The notes under the pieces are model-generated. The model searched no databases, was not told the DNA's origin, and worked only from the letters and a program-made list of their open reading frames with translations. From Lucifuga dentata (taxonomy: Eukaryota > Chordata > Actinopteri > Ophidiiformes > Bythitidae): a stretch of 64,000 nucleotides of DNA. The stretch is from contig VXCM01002004.1 in the NCBI GenBank assembly GCA_014773175.1, forward strand, positions 269,255-333,254, in the 5' to 3' direction. The position numbers were made by a program, and so were the translations under genes. Positions 1 through 9,328 of the stretch are shown piece after piece (the stretch's first letter is position 1; each line of letters begins with the position of its first letter).

Positions 1-231
1 GTCCTCCATGAAGCCTTTGGGTGGGTGTGCAATGACGATGATCAAACTTTTCACACCATTTGCAAACTTTATTGTCTAGATCCATGTTTACATCAGCTAG
101 TGGCCTTCTTCTCTTCATTTATTTCAGAATTACTACCATTTATGCTTATTATTGCCACCAACTGTTGCTATGTAAAAATAGATGAAACAACAGTTTTTCA
201 CATCAATCATTCGAGTCGAGCAATATATATA

Positions 232-604
232 CAGTGGGGTCCAAAAGTCTGAGACCACATTGAAAATCTGTAATGTTGTTCATGTAAATCTGAAAATAAT
301 CAGAAAGTCTGACTGACAAGAAGCTGTTTGGAACATTGTCAAATCATGCTGGTATAACTTGGCTCATCAGGTTTTGCACAAACTTGTGGAGTCCATGCCA
401 GCTTGAGTGCATGCTGACATTAAAGCAAAAGGGGGGCATACCAGATATTAAGATATTCTGAAATTCATAGATAGTTTTCAAAGATTCAACTTTTTCACTC
501 AAATTGTTATATTATCATTTGTAATGAAAAATCTTGTATTAAATTCAAAAAGAATGCAAAATAGAAGCATTTTCACAGTGGTCTCAGACTTTTGGACCCC
601 ACTG
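232..604. mobile_element. truncated Tc1/mariner-type element in an mrc2 intron
   Basis: The ends are perfect 28-bp inverted repeats (231-258 and 578-605) beginning CAGTGGGGTCC. A TA precedes the left end; the right-hand TA has been lost where the end runs into a (TG)n tract. The interior keeps a short remnant of transposase coding sequence. It is about 370 bp and non-autonomous. Confidence 0.85.
380..451 (+). pseudogene. remnant of Tc1 transposase C terminus
   Basis: Read from 380, the codons give KLVESMPA, a stop (TGA, 404-406), then VHADIKAKGGHTRY and a stop at 449-451. This matches the C-terminal end typical of Tc1-like transposases. It is broken by the internal stop and by loss of the rest of the gene. 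Confidence 0.75.
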
Positions 605-713
605 TGTGTGTGTGTGTGTGTGGGTGTATATACAGTATATATACAATAAAAACTAACTTTGATGATGATGATGATGATGATTATGACAATGACAATGACA
701 ATTTGCTATACAG

Positions 714-807
714 GGACTCAGAAGATGAGCAGCACTGGTTCTGGATCGGACTGAACAGGAGGAACCCGATGGACAAAGGCAGCTGGAAGTGGAGTGATGG
801 ACTGGCT
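714..807 (+). CDS. mrc2: mrc2 exon, CTLD4 core
   Basis: Acceptor CAG at 711-713 and donor GTGAGT at 808. It reads from DSEDEQHWFWIGLNRR to WKWSDGLA, the WIGL core and following strand of a C-type lectin fold that matches CTLD4 of Endo180. The first base completes a codon from an exon outside the window; the exon ends in phase 0. Confidence 0.93.
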
Positions 808-3658
808 GTGAGTCATGATAAAGACTAAATTACACCCCAACTACACTTTAGATTATACAGCAGGATACTTGTATGGCAGCGTAATATTGTCATTTTACTT
901 ATTTCTCAGTACACGTACCAGAACTTCGGACGTTACTACTACAACATCCGGCAGTGTGCTGCAGCAGATTTGGGCAGTATGACCTGGCTGGCCATGCACT
1001 GTGAGTCTGAGTTAGACTGGATCTGCAAGATCCCCAGAGGTAAAAACAACACCCAACAATAATAACGGCACAAGCACATTTTGGGCAGAGATGATATTCA
1101 CCATAATGTTGAATAATGAATCCCTACAGAGCCTTTTGCATTATGTGTGCCATGAATACAGCCTCTCTGTGTGTGTTTTAGGTACATTTGAAAAGGAACC
1201 AGAGGTCTCTGAAGGTCAGTCTTATTTCTTTTTCTAATATTCCACTTTGTTATTTATTTCAAAACCTCATCATCATAATGGCTCATCATCGCTGTCTTTC
1301 TTTCTCCTCTGTCAGGCACCAGTTCACCAGAGTGGATTGGCTTCCAGGAAGCTGAATATAAGTTTTTTGACCACCGCACTACTTGGGATCAGGGTCAGAG
1401 GATTTGCTCCTGGTTTGACGCCTCTCTGGCCTCCGTCCATTCGGCTGAGGAGGAGGCTTTCCTGGCCAACACTTTACGCAAGGCACTCTTCACCTTCATA
1501 AATCATTCATTATCATTTTTGTGGTGCCTTCTTCGTCCAACTCTTCCCAACTGCACTACTTCTTTTCTACTAGCATGACTTGCACATTTGTGGCCTCAAC
1601 ATATGTGTTCATAGTTTCTCTCTTACCTTCAGATGGCCAAGGAGGAGGGTGACAACTGGTGGTTGGGGCTTCACACCTACGAAAATGACGGGCGTTTCCG
1701 CTGGTCAGACCATTCTGTGCTTAACTATGTGTCCTGGGCTCTTGGGAGGCCACAAACACTCAGCCGAGATCGCAAATGTGTCCACTTGTCTGCCAGCAAA
1801 GGTAAGAACCCTCTGATTGTGATGATGGCTAAAAATACAAGCAGTCGAATCCATACAGAACACATATGTGACCTTACTCTGAAATCCAAACAGCAGAGTG
1901 GTCGGACTTGAAGTGCCACTCTGACCTGCCATATATCTGTAAGAGGGTGAACGTCACAGGAACCATTCCTCCCACTCCATCATCCCCACTCCCACCATCA
2001 GGGTGTCCTGAGGGCTGGGCTTCTTATCAGCATAAGGTAGACACCTCTGCGAGTTGCAACACACCAGCATATTGTCACAAAACTTTGTTCCCTTGTTCTT
2101 TTAATGCTGTTAAGCTACATCTATGCAAAATAATATATGTAGTTTCACATGTTTAGATGTAAGTTTTGTCATGTTATGTAAAGGATGCAGGATGTCAAGA
2201 ATGTGCTTCATAACTGCAAATAAGCATATATCAAATATATTCTTTTGGATAAGTACCTAATAGCCTGTCATACCCTAATCTAACCAAAGTAGTCTTTCAT
2301 TTATCTATACATGCCATGAATGTGACATTTACACAACATGTTTCTGTAGTGTTTCAAGGTATTTAGTGAGTCAAATACCTGGTCTGCAGTCAAGCTCATG
2401 TGTGAGACACAAGGAGGCGTCCTGGCCGTGGTGTCCAATCATTTGGAGCAAGGTAATTCCAGCACAGTAGCCTGCAGAAAGTCACAAGTCACACACTATC
2501 AGGCACCATTGTACCAACACGCGCAAACACGTCACCAACCAACATCCTTACCGGTGTCCCTCCTCTCAGCCTTTGTCACCACCCTGCTGTACAACATCAG
2601 CTCTGACCTTTGGGTGGGTCTGACCTCAGACTCTAAAGGTCATTTCCAGTGGGCTCAGCCTGGCCTGCTGAGCTACACCAACTGGGCTCCTGGAGAGCCA
2701 CTCGACAACAGCGGACCCCTCCACAACAAGACCCCGGTACTCACAATAATGACTGTCATTCTTAATGATCAACACATATTTTGTGCGATCCTCTTTGTTT
2801 TTGTTCTAATAAATTCAGTGTTATGTTGTAGGGAAACTGTGTGGTGATGATTCATGGGAACCCACAGAAGAACACAGGCATGTGGGCATCCCGAGCCTGT
2901 GAGATGGAAAAACACGCTTTTATCTGTCAGAAAAAACAAGGTGGGATTTTGATATTTTGACAAGAATATTTAATCATGTTGATCTAAAAGCGCAGAACAT
3001 TCAAAGACGTGGCGAGGAAGACCTGTGCAGACTCAGTTCCTTTTCTCATCTGGCTTCGCTTTTTTTCCTCAGACCCAGGTCTCCCTCCAGCCCCGGCCCT
3101 CATTCCTGCCTCCTTGTCGAAGCCCATGGAGCTGGGTGGAGTGACGTACAGGGTTGTTNCCCTCCAGCCCCGGCCCTCATTCCTGCCTCCTTGTCGAAGC
3201 CCATGGAGCTGGGTGGAGTGATGTACAGGGTTGTTCAGAAGCGTCTGGACTGGACTGGCGCTCTGCACATGTGTGAGTCTCTGAATGGGACCCTGGCCAC
3301 AGTGAAGGACCCCTACCAGCAGGCTTACCTCACCCTGCTGATCCACAGCCTGCATCACCCTGCGTGGATCGCTCTCTACAACTATGGAGTGAGCTTTTAT
3401 GTATTTCATTTCTTTATTCTTTTACACTAACACAGTATGGTGTGTGAAGTGTAACTCTATTTTGTCTTTTTTTTGTTTGTTTGTTTGTTTTTTCAGGGGC
3501 GAAGCTTCACCTGGTTGGGTGAAGAGGAAGTGTCGTACTCAAATTGGAAAGATGGGGAGCCCAATCAGATGGCAGGATGTGGTCTCATGACCACTACTGG
3601 GCAATGGACTATGACCCCCTGTGATGCTAAATTGGAGGCTGCCATCTGTCAGATTAGT

Positions 3659-3718
<60 letters not shown>

Positions 3719-5562
3719 TGTGTGAAAAAGTACAATTTGTTTTGAGTTTTTGATAATTGTAAGCATGGCATTTCAACAAAGGAGGCAGATCCAAGTCTAA
3801 CTACGTGATATGCTGTAATCTGTTGCAATACATCATATTTTATAAGGATATTATATTTTTAGAATGTAAAATCTTGATATGTGAAGCAACTAGTAAAATA
3901 TTTTCCTCTGAAACAGATGTTGATAATAATATTCTCAAATAATAATAATAAACCATAATATTCACTTTTTCAATCTTTGCATCTTTGTTGCTGTGGCCCT
4001 CCTCTCTGGTCAGACGAGCCTGTGGTCCACCAGTGGATTTACCCTGGGCAGTGCCCTCACTCTCTGGGCGAGTGGGCGTGGGTGCCATTTAGAAACCACT
4101 GTTACGCCTTCAACCTGCAAAGTTTGAAGCTGCAGCAGGATGCAAAGAGATCTTGTAAGAAAGGTAAGAAAGACTTTCAACTCCCCATACACATCCACTC
4201 GCTAAACATCAGAGTCAGAATTCTTTTATTTGCCAAACATGCATCAGTATGTCCAAATTTATAAGTTTGTAACCTGACAATCTCCCCATATAACCATCCC
4301 CCTTCTTCTTTCTCTGTCTTTCTTCTAGTGGGAGCTGAACTTCTTTCTGTTTTGGATGAAATGGAGAATGGATTTGTATGGGAACACATCCAGAGCTATC
4401 CAGATCAGGCACATGGAGCTTGGCTGGGAATTTACACAAAAGGTACAGCAATGTTACACCAGACATAAAAGACGAACGAGAAATCCCTTCTTTCCTTCCA
4501 TTCAATTACTCTCTATGATGGAAAATTAACAGCAGCATACTAATTGATATTAATAATTAAATGAACAGAGGGCTGTCAGATGTCGAGTGTGTTTGAAGCT
4601 CCACAGACTGTGTGTGTGTGTTCCCATGCTGCAGGTCGAGATCTGGTGTGGACTGAGGACACAGAGGTGTCGTACACCAACTTTGCATCCTCATCACATC
4701 CTTCATCTTCTGACCCCTGCTTCTCGATCCGGAGCAATACTGGCCTGTGGTCCCGAGAACCCTGCAAAAACAACACACATGGAGTCATCTGCAAACGGCC
4801 ACGCAGTAAGCAGACACGCAGCTGCAGCCAAGACCATTGAGTCGAGTCCAAGTCTTTTCTAAAGACCAGGCCCAGCCAAGGAGAGCAAAGCATTTTAAAA
4901 TATAGTCAAGACCAGTATAGCCTACAGAGAGCCGAATTCCTGCCCCACTTCTGGTCTAGATTCTGGTTCCACTGGCTTCCTTTGTGTTATAGTGCATTTT
5001 TATTGTCTTTAAATATTCTTTCTGAAAAGCTAAAATGTGATTTTGGGGTTTTCCCTGCTGTGTAGTCGATGTAAAACTAGGATGGAAAATGCAGAAGATA
5101 CCATGCTTCTTGACCTACATTTTCAGGAAAAAATTGTTTCATTTAACTCAATCTACTTTTATCTGAATCTGATTCTGGAAAAGCAGCGAGAGATGCAGTT
5201 TAAAGTTGACTGTCCATTTTGTCCTTTTTCAGGTGTGGACAATTCTGCAGTGATCTGTAAGTATGATTAGCTGACATGTTGAATACCTGAAAGTCAGCAA
5301 ACTATGCAAATCCTCACCTCTCCCTCTCTGTCTCTACACAGTAGATGGGGATCACCTGCCCACTCTGATTGTTGTCATGGTGACCGGCCTGGTGCTGGTG
5401 GTGCTGATTGTCGGCGTGTTGTACTTGTATCGTCGGCGAAGCGTCGGGTCCGGGGGGTCCTATGAAGGGGCCCGCTACAGCCGAACCAACTCCAGCTCAG
5501 CCGAGCAGACCGAGAAGAACATCCTGGTGTCTGACATGGAGCTGAACGAGCAGCCAGAGTAG
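714..5562 (+). CDS. mrc2: mrc2 (Endo180, C-type mannose receptor 2), 3' part, 16 exons
   Basis: Endo180 is a recycling endocytic receptor that takes up collagen for lysosomal degradation. Exons seen: 714-807, 910-1039, 1182-1214, 1316-1482, 1633-1801, 1897-2036, 2350-2452, 2570-2736, 2832-2940, 3073-3388, 3497-3659, 4014-4163, 4329-4442, 4635-4805, 5233-5256, 5342-5562. All exon phases agree once a 77-bp assembly duplication in the tenth exon is ignored. The product is about 730 residues, numbered from the first full codon here: end of CTLD4 (1-72), CTLD5 (about 88-215), CTLD6 (about 230-370), CTLD7 (about 390-505), CTLD8 (about 515-650), membrane helix (about 665-687) and a 43-residue tail. 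The tail (EGARYSR, EKNILVSDME) matches MRC2 rather than MRC1, LY75 or PLA2R1. In mammals sugar binding is assigned to CTLD2, outside this window. The donor after 1482 is GC, not GT. The gene is 5' incomplete because the window starts in an intron. Confidence 0.93.
910..1039 (+). CDS. mrc2: mrc2 exon, end of CTLD4
   Basis: Acceptor CAG ends at 909 and donor GTAAAA starts at 1040. It encodes the C-terminal half of CTLD4, including the closing motif LDWICKIPR with its conserved WIC cysteine. Enters in phase 0 and leaves in phase 1. Confidence 0.93.
1182..1214 (+). CDS. mrc2: mrc2 33-bp mini-exon, CTLD4-CTLD5 linker
   Basis: A 33-nt exon between TTTTAG and GTCAGT, encoding a short acidic linker (TFEKEPEVSE) between CTLD4 and CTLD5. 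It is phase 1 on both sides, so skipping it would keep the frame. The position matches the variable linker of the family. Confidence 0.78.
1316..1482 (+). CDS. mrc2: mrc2 exon, start of CTLD5 (GC donor)
   Basis: Acceptor GTCAG ends at 1315. It encodes EWIGFQEAEYKFFDHR, then RICSWFDASLASVHS, the first cysteine and first helix of CTLD5. The only boundary that keeps the frame into the next exon is after ACGCAAG at 1482, where the intron starts with GC. Confidence 0.9.
1633..1801 (+). CDS. mrc2: mrc2 exon, middle of CTLD5
   Basis: Acceptor TTCAG ends at 1632 and donor GTAAGA starts at 1802. It reads NWWLGLHTYENDGRF, then RWSDHSVLNYVSW and CVHLSASK, the WIGL-equivalent core of CTLD5. The ATG at the exon start is an internal codon, not a translation start. 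Confidence 0.93.
1897..2036 (+). CDS. mrc2: mrc2 exon, end of CTLD5 and linker into CTLD6
   Basis: Acceptor AGCAG ends at 1896 and donor GTAGAC starts at 2037. It encodes the CTLD5 closing motif LPYICKR, a Thr/Pro/Ser-rich linker (about residues 219-231) with NVT as a possible N-glycosylation site, and the CPEGW start of CTLD6. Confidence 0.92.
2350..2452 (+). CDS. mrc2: mrc2 exon, CTLD6 first half
   Basis: Acceptor CTGTAG ends at 2349 and donor GTAATT starts at 2453. It starts with CFKVFSESNTWSAVKLMC, with the paired cysteines and helix alpha-1 of CTLD6, and runs to SNHLEQ. Phase 0 in, phase 1 out. Confidence 0.9.
2570..2736 (+). CDS. mrc2: mrc2 exon, CTLD6 middle
   Basis: Acceptor CTCAG ends at 2569 and donor GTACTC starts at 2737. 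It encodes AFVTTLLYNISSDLWVGL and the TNWAPGEPLDN loop. The loop resembles the EPN/QPD region, but no matching WND motif follows, so calcium-dependent sugar binding by this domain is unlikely. Confidence 0.93.
2832..2940 (+). CDS. mrc2: mrc2 exon, end of CTLD6
   Basis: Acceptor TGTAG ends at 2831 and donor GTGGGA starts at 2941. It encodes GNCVVMIHGN through HAFICQKKQ, the final two cysteines of CTLD6. Phase 0 in, phase 1 out. Confidence 0.92.
3073..3388 (+). CDS. mrc2: mrc2 exon, start of CTLD7, with assembly duplication
   Basis: Acceptor CCTCAG ends at 3072 and donor GTGAGC starts at 3389. It encodes the proline-rich CTLD6-7 linker, then KRLDWTGALHMCESLNG and HHPAWIALYNYG of CTLD7. Bases 3083-3158 and 3160-3235 are near-identical 76-bp copies around an N. 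As written the exon is out of frame; without 77 bp it is 239 nt and in phase with both neighbours. Confidence 0.9.
3083..3235 (+). repeat. 76-bp direct duplication around an N, inside an mrc2 exon
   Basis: Copies 3083-3158 and 3160-3235 differ at one base (ACG at 3143-3145 versus ATG at 3220-3222). The 77-bp excess breaks the reading frame. This is most likely two unmerged, possibly allelic, contig ends rather than a real duplication. Confidence 0.9.
3497..3659 (+). CDS. mrc2: mrc2 exon, end of CTLD7
   Basis: Acceptor TTTCAG ends at 3496. It encodes FTWLGEEEVSYSNW, the KDGEPNQMAGC loop and AAICQIS. It has GEPN but no WND triplet. The donor lies directly against a (TG)n microsatellite, so the intron begins GTGTGTGTG. 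Confidence 0.92.
3658..3724. repeat. (TG)n microsatellite at the mrc2 CTLD7 donor
   Basis: About 65 bp of nearly pure TG that starts within the last bases of the CTLD7 exon and forms the 5' end of the intron. Confidence 0.95.
4014..4163 (+). CDS. mrc2: mrc2 exon, start of CTLD8
   Basis: Acceptor GGTCAG ends at 4013 and donor GTAAGA starts at 4164. It encodes EPVVHQWIYPGQCPHS and then WVPFRNHCYAFN of CTLD8. Phase 1 in, phase 1 out. Confidence 0.92.
4329..4442 (+). CDS. mrc2: mrc2 exon, middle of CTLD8
   Basis: Acceptor TTCTAG ends at 4328 and donor GTACAG starts at 4443. It encodes GAELLSVLDEMENGFVWEH and GAWLGIYTK, closely matching the Endo180 CTLD8 core. Phase 1 on both sides. Confidence 0.93.
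4635..4805 (+). CDS. mrc2: mrc2 exon, end of CTLD8
   Basis: Acceptor CTGCAG ends at 4634 and donor GTAAGC starts at 4806. It encodes VWTEDTEVSYTNF, a serine-rich loop, CFSIRSNTGLW and HGVICKRPR, closing the last lectin-like domain. NNT in the same exon is a possible N-glycosylation site. Confidence 0.92.
5233..5256 (+). CDS. mrc2: mrc2 24-bp micro-exon, juxtamembrane linker
   Basis: A 24-nt exon between TTTTTCAG and GTAAGT, encoding VDNSAVI just outside the membrane. Both splice sites are strong and the phase (1/1) fits. Because 24 is a multiple of three, it could be skipped without a frameshift. Confidence 0.72.
5342..5562 (+). CDS. mrc2: mrc2 last coding exon, membrane helix and cytoplasmic tail
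   Basis: Acceptor CACAG ends at 5341; the stop TAG is at 5560-5562. It encodes a single hydrophobic span of about 23 residues (TLIVVMVTGLVL onward), an RRR stop-transfer, then EGARYSR and EKNILVSDMELNEQPE. In mammalian Endo180 the acidic-dihydrophobic signal in this tail drives clathrin-mediated uptake, and it is intact here. Confidence 0.95.
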
Positions 5563-7112
5563 CAGAGCCGACTGGGACCTGCTGAACCAGGACCAGACCA
5601 GAACCAGGAGAGACTGATTTCAATGTGCTGACTCAAACTCCAATACACATTTATGTTTTTCTTTGTCTCTTTTTATGAAACCAAAAGGTGTTTAAAGTGC
5701 TGAAGGGCTGTGTAGAGCACAGCGGATCTAGTTTTTAAAGTGACGCCTGATTTTCTAAATCCACTTGTGCCAAGATTTAACAGTTCTAGCATATTCTTTC
5801 CTCAGAAATAAGATCTGTGCATATACATAGCCTTTTCCAGAAAGGGCTTATGACAGCCATTAATTGATCTAAGTGGACTTGTGTCAATTGAAGCTGGGAA
5901 TGTTTGACAGTGTGACATAAAATCAGTTTTCCGAAAAAATTTCATAATGTCTGCCCTGGCGTCAAAGTCAGTTTTTGCACGATGTATATTTCCTTTCTCG
6001 TTGTCACTTCGATTGAATATCGATAAAGACCACCACGTCAACAAATCTCATCCTAATCAAAAAGCACACAGTCTCCTTCAGGACCAAATTCATTCAAAAT
6101 TTTCCTGTTTCACCCTGACAGTATTAACCTGAACTTGTGTTTGTCGACTCATTTTATTAGTTGTCAGTATTTGTGCAGCTGCAGAGAAGTTGCTAATGAC
6201 GCCTGCGTGGTTTTCGTGAGTCCGCCTCTCTCCTCCTCTCTGATGTGACACATCAGCGGCAGAAGAGGAAGAAATCCAAATGTGAATATGTGGAAGGTGA
6301 CAGGGACCATTTACAGCATGACCTCAAACCGTCTGTAGAACTGGATTGAAAGCTGGTCTTTAAATAGACTTTTGTTTTTTCGATACAGAAGGACTGAAGG
6401 CCGTCATCAAACAATCAGACTCTCAGATTCCACAGATCTGTGTACGCTTTGGCACTTTCTATGGTTATCTTCACCAAATTCAGTGTTATGTGGGGGGGCC
6501 AGTCATCCATATGTTGTTTATTTGGCTCATTCTGCCCCCATCTGGAGCTGATTCAGTATTTTTCAAGGACAGTAATCTTGTTGTTTGCAATTTCATATTA
6601 GTCTGATTTATCATTTTATGGGCAGCCGTTCATTCTGTATACAGTACATTATTACCTGGAAATTTTCTTTCTTTCTTTTCTTTTCTTTTTGATGATGCAG
6701 GTTTCATTTTGTGTTCTGCCTTTGATATGACTGGTTAAGACATTTGGGATTTTTGCCAACAATTGAGCCACAAAGGAAAACATCCTTTATGTGATGACAC
6801 ATTTGTATATTTGAGATCCAAAGAATGTTTAAAAAGCGAATTCACTCATGACATTCTTTTTCTGCGTCAGTTAAGATTTCACATTTTCTTGGGAATCTCA
6901 GCGTAGTGACCAACTGTTTCAATGGAGAAGGGGTTATTTTCTTCTTTCTAAAACATTCCTTCCTGTGAGTGGATGTCTGTATTCCTGCTCAGAGGAATGC
7001 TTTGGAGCTGATTCAGTCTGAGGCTTTAGGTGTTTCACTGAGCTGCTATGAAAAAATACTGCTTTTCTCTGTGAGTTGGACTAAGATAGAGGGGGAAGGG
7101 AGGAAGAGAGGG

Positions 7113-7143
7113 AGTGTGTGCATGTGTTTGCGTGCGTGTGTGN

Positions 7144-7186
<43 letters not shown>

Positions 7187-7194
7187 CGTGTGTG
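7113..7194. repeat. (TG)n microsatellite with an N
   Basis: TG dinucleotides with a few CG/CA interruptions; an N lies at 7143. It sits in the presumed mrc2 3' UTR. Confidence 0.95.
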
Positions 7195-7584
7195 CAGTCT
7201 CCAGCTGTGGAATGTTGAGTCGGCAAGAAGAGCTCAGTGGCACGTCTGGAACCAATCAGAGAAGGAGGGCTCAGGGACATAAAGGGTCAGAGAGATTTTT
7301 TTTTTTTTTTTAANTTTTTAAGGAAAAGTAGAAGGAGAAAAGGGAAAAAAGGAGAGTGAGAAGGAGGAGTCAGGGACTCCTGGTGAGAAGGAGGGTGTAA
7401 AGGCTGCAGGGCCTCCTCCCAGGCTTATCCTGTCCTCTGCTGGTGGTTTACTGTAAAGGTTAAGGTGTGATGAGGTGTGTGTTCCCCAGGAGATCATGTA
7501 TGTAATTGTGAGACACGTCTGTTCCTTGTGAAAATTACCTGAAGCAACTTATTTTGCAAGTATTTGTCATTTTTATATGAAGTG

Positions 7585-7590
7585 AATAAA
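7585..7590 (+). terminator. candidate poly(A) signal AATAAA for mrc2
   Basis: AATAAA followed by a T/G-containing stretch. It is the first canonical signal downstream of the mrc2 stop in the same orientation. Confidence 0.35.
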
Positions 7591-7610
7591 GTCTATGTTC
7601 TCAAGGCTTC

Positions 7611-7852
7611 AGCTTTTACACTTATTTATTCAGTGATTTGGTATTTACTGGTTGGCTTCCCTGCTGTAAATCAATTAAATCAGTAAAAGCAAAGTCAGTA
7701 AACAGAAAATAACTGATTAGCAAAAATATGGATTGCAATGTTTCCTTTTTTCCACAAGAGTGCGCACTTGATCTACTGTATGGAAAGTCTATTGCCCACA
7801 TCTTTTCATCTGGCTCACTTTTCTACTGTATTTGCTTCATTCTGTAGTGGTC

Positions 7853-7899
<47 letters not shown>

Positions 7900-8790
7900 G
7901 GACACAGCACCTACCAGTTCTAATGTTGAGAACAAGAGAACTTCACGTGTCTTCAGTTTAACTACTTAAGAAAATCTGTGGGATTTGCCCAATAAAATCC
8001 CAACCGATCCCATATTTGAGCAAAACCACATGGTGTAAGTTGAGGAATCTGTTGCCAAATGCAGGTTTGGCAGCAGATTTCTTACCACAGCACCATTCAT
8101 TCTTTTAAATCTATTGGAAGTTGTGAATCACAAAAATAGAATTTATTGTATTGTGTGATTTGGTACTAAATGCGACTTTTTATGCACTTAAAATGCACAT
8201 TCTAAGAAAGATTTCCAACACACACAGGATGGATACAACACCTGGACAGCATATAGGAATCTCCATTTCTGAGTAAACTGTGAGGCTTTAGTTGCACCAG
8301 ATTACAGTATATTGCTGATGTTGTTTCTACCCCCTCGTTTATCCTTCATGAATGGCTTTTAGGCTGTGCTGTGTCTGGCTGCATCTCACTACATGGCCAC
8401 TGTGCTGAGAGATACATATCCAGCAAAGTAAATCCTATCAGAAACAAGAAAATGACTGTGTAATCTGATTTTTTATTTATTTATTTTTTTTTTAAAGTTT
8501 ATTACAAAGTTTCAGCCAGTGTGGTAATATGAGTAATGAAACTTTAGAAGTTCAGGTGTTTGAAAGTAGATTATTTGTTCTTAATCAAATATCGAGCAGC
8601 AAATGATTTAATGCCTTAAATCATTTGTTTGCAGAGTGGGTAAGGGGGATTTGATAAAAACGGATTACATGTTGATAAAGTGTGGAACATTTTTCTCGAA
8701 AGTGTCATTTTTTTGATGATGCAGTGATCTTTGCTTTGCTTTCAACCATGCGATCAACTTTTAAGACTTACTCCCATAAGCTCCAGGTAG
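7611..8790. other. intergenic, no gene seen
   Basis: AT-rich sequence with a (TG)n tract and an A/T-rich run near 8470. No exon with a recognisable product and no conserved motif. Confidence 0.5.
7854..7897. repeat. (TG)n microsatellite
   Basis: Uninterrupted TG tract of about 44 bp. Confidence 0.95.
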
Positions 8791-8792
8791 AA

Positions 8793-8842
8793 CAGGTGTA
8801 ATTCAGTGGCAGAGCATTTGACTGCAGATCACGAGGTCCCCC
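8793..8842 (+). pseudogene. tRNA-Cys-like fragment (pseudogene or SINE head)
   Basis: About 50 nt closely match a vertebrate tRNA-Cys from the acceptor/D arm through the anticodon loop, including TTCAGTGGCAGAGCATTTGA and the anticodon GCA at 8824-8826. After the variable loop the match stops: the T arm and acceptor end are missing. It is not functional as a tRNA. It may be the head of a tRNA-derived SINE, but no poly(A) tail or clear target duplication is visible. Confidence 0.7.
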
Positions 8843-9018
8843 TTTGGTAATCAGTTTATTGCATATGAAAATGAATCCACACAGTCACATTCGTATCTTG
8901 ATTTGGAGGCTCAAAACAAATAAATCTTGTGAGCTTCCGTAAAGGCCAAAAGGTCACCCGAAAACCATAAAACTTTTGGTTTGCATGTTTTCCTGTGTCT
9001 GCATGGGATTCCTCTGGC

Positions 9019-9239
9019 CAGGGTCGGATCTAGGGTGGAGGTTCAGGGCTTAGCCCACCATCCACCAATTCAGTCTGACCGATCTGTCCGCAACACTGTG
9101 GTTCCACCTTGGTGCTGAATTTAGGTAGTTGCAAAAATGCTACAGAAATTCAAAACACACTATTACAAAAAAGATTCAGGGCTTTATGGAAAAGATCCAG
9201 GGCTTAAGTCCCATAAGCCCACCCTTAGCAACACCCCTG
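9019..9239. mobile_element. hAT-type non-autonomous element with 8-bp TSD
   Basis: A 221-bp element starting CAGGG and ending CCCTG, with imperfect inverted ends that share GGGTGG/CCACCC and GGCTTA/TAAGCC blocks. It is flanked by a perfect 8-bp direct repeat CCTCTGGC (9011-9018 and 9240-9247), the target-duplication length of hAT elements. No coding capacity. Confidence 0.85.
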
Positions 9240-9328
9240 CCTCTGGCTACTGCAGTTTCCCTCCCACCATGAGAAACGTGTCAGGTTAATGCTCCTGACA
9301 TTGCCTATGAGCAAGGCACTAACTAGGC

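Larger units (their letters stand above)
1..713 (+). other. mrc2 intron, 3' portion
   Basis: No lectin-domain coding sequence is seen before 714. The stretch holds a Tc1-type element (232-604), a short (TG)n tract and a (GAT)n run just before the acceptor at 713. Confidence 0.7.
5563..7610 (+). other. mrc2: probable mrc2 3' untranslated region
   Basis: There is no open coding exon after the stop at 5562. The first AATAAA that I see on the + strand is at 7585-7590, which would give a 3' UTR of about 2 kb containing one (TG)n tract. The true end could be closer to the stop through a variant signal; transcript data are not available here. Confidence 0.35.

Noticed and set aside
1633..1911. Separate short protein starting at ATG 1633
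   Set aside because: The ATG is the first codon of an internal mrc2 exon preceded by a strong acceptor.
3073..3388. Real exon-internal duplication in mrc2
   Set aside because: It spans an N, is not a multiple of three, and its removal restores phase exactly. The same pattern occurs at ten other Ns.
6969..7313. Frames encoding long Cys-Val or His-Thr runs (also in other TG/CA tracts)
   Set aside because: Translations of dinucleotide microsatellites, not proteins.
8793..8842. Functional tRNA-Cys gene
   Set aside because: T arm and acceptor 3' half are missing.
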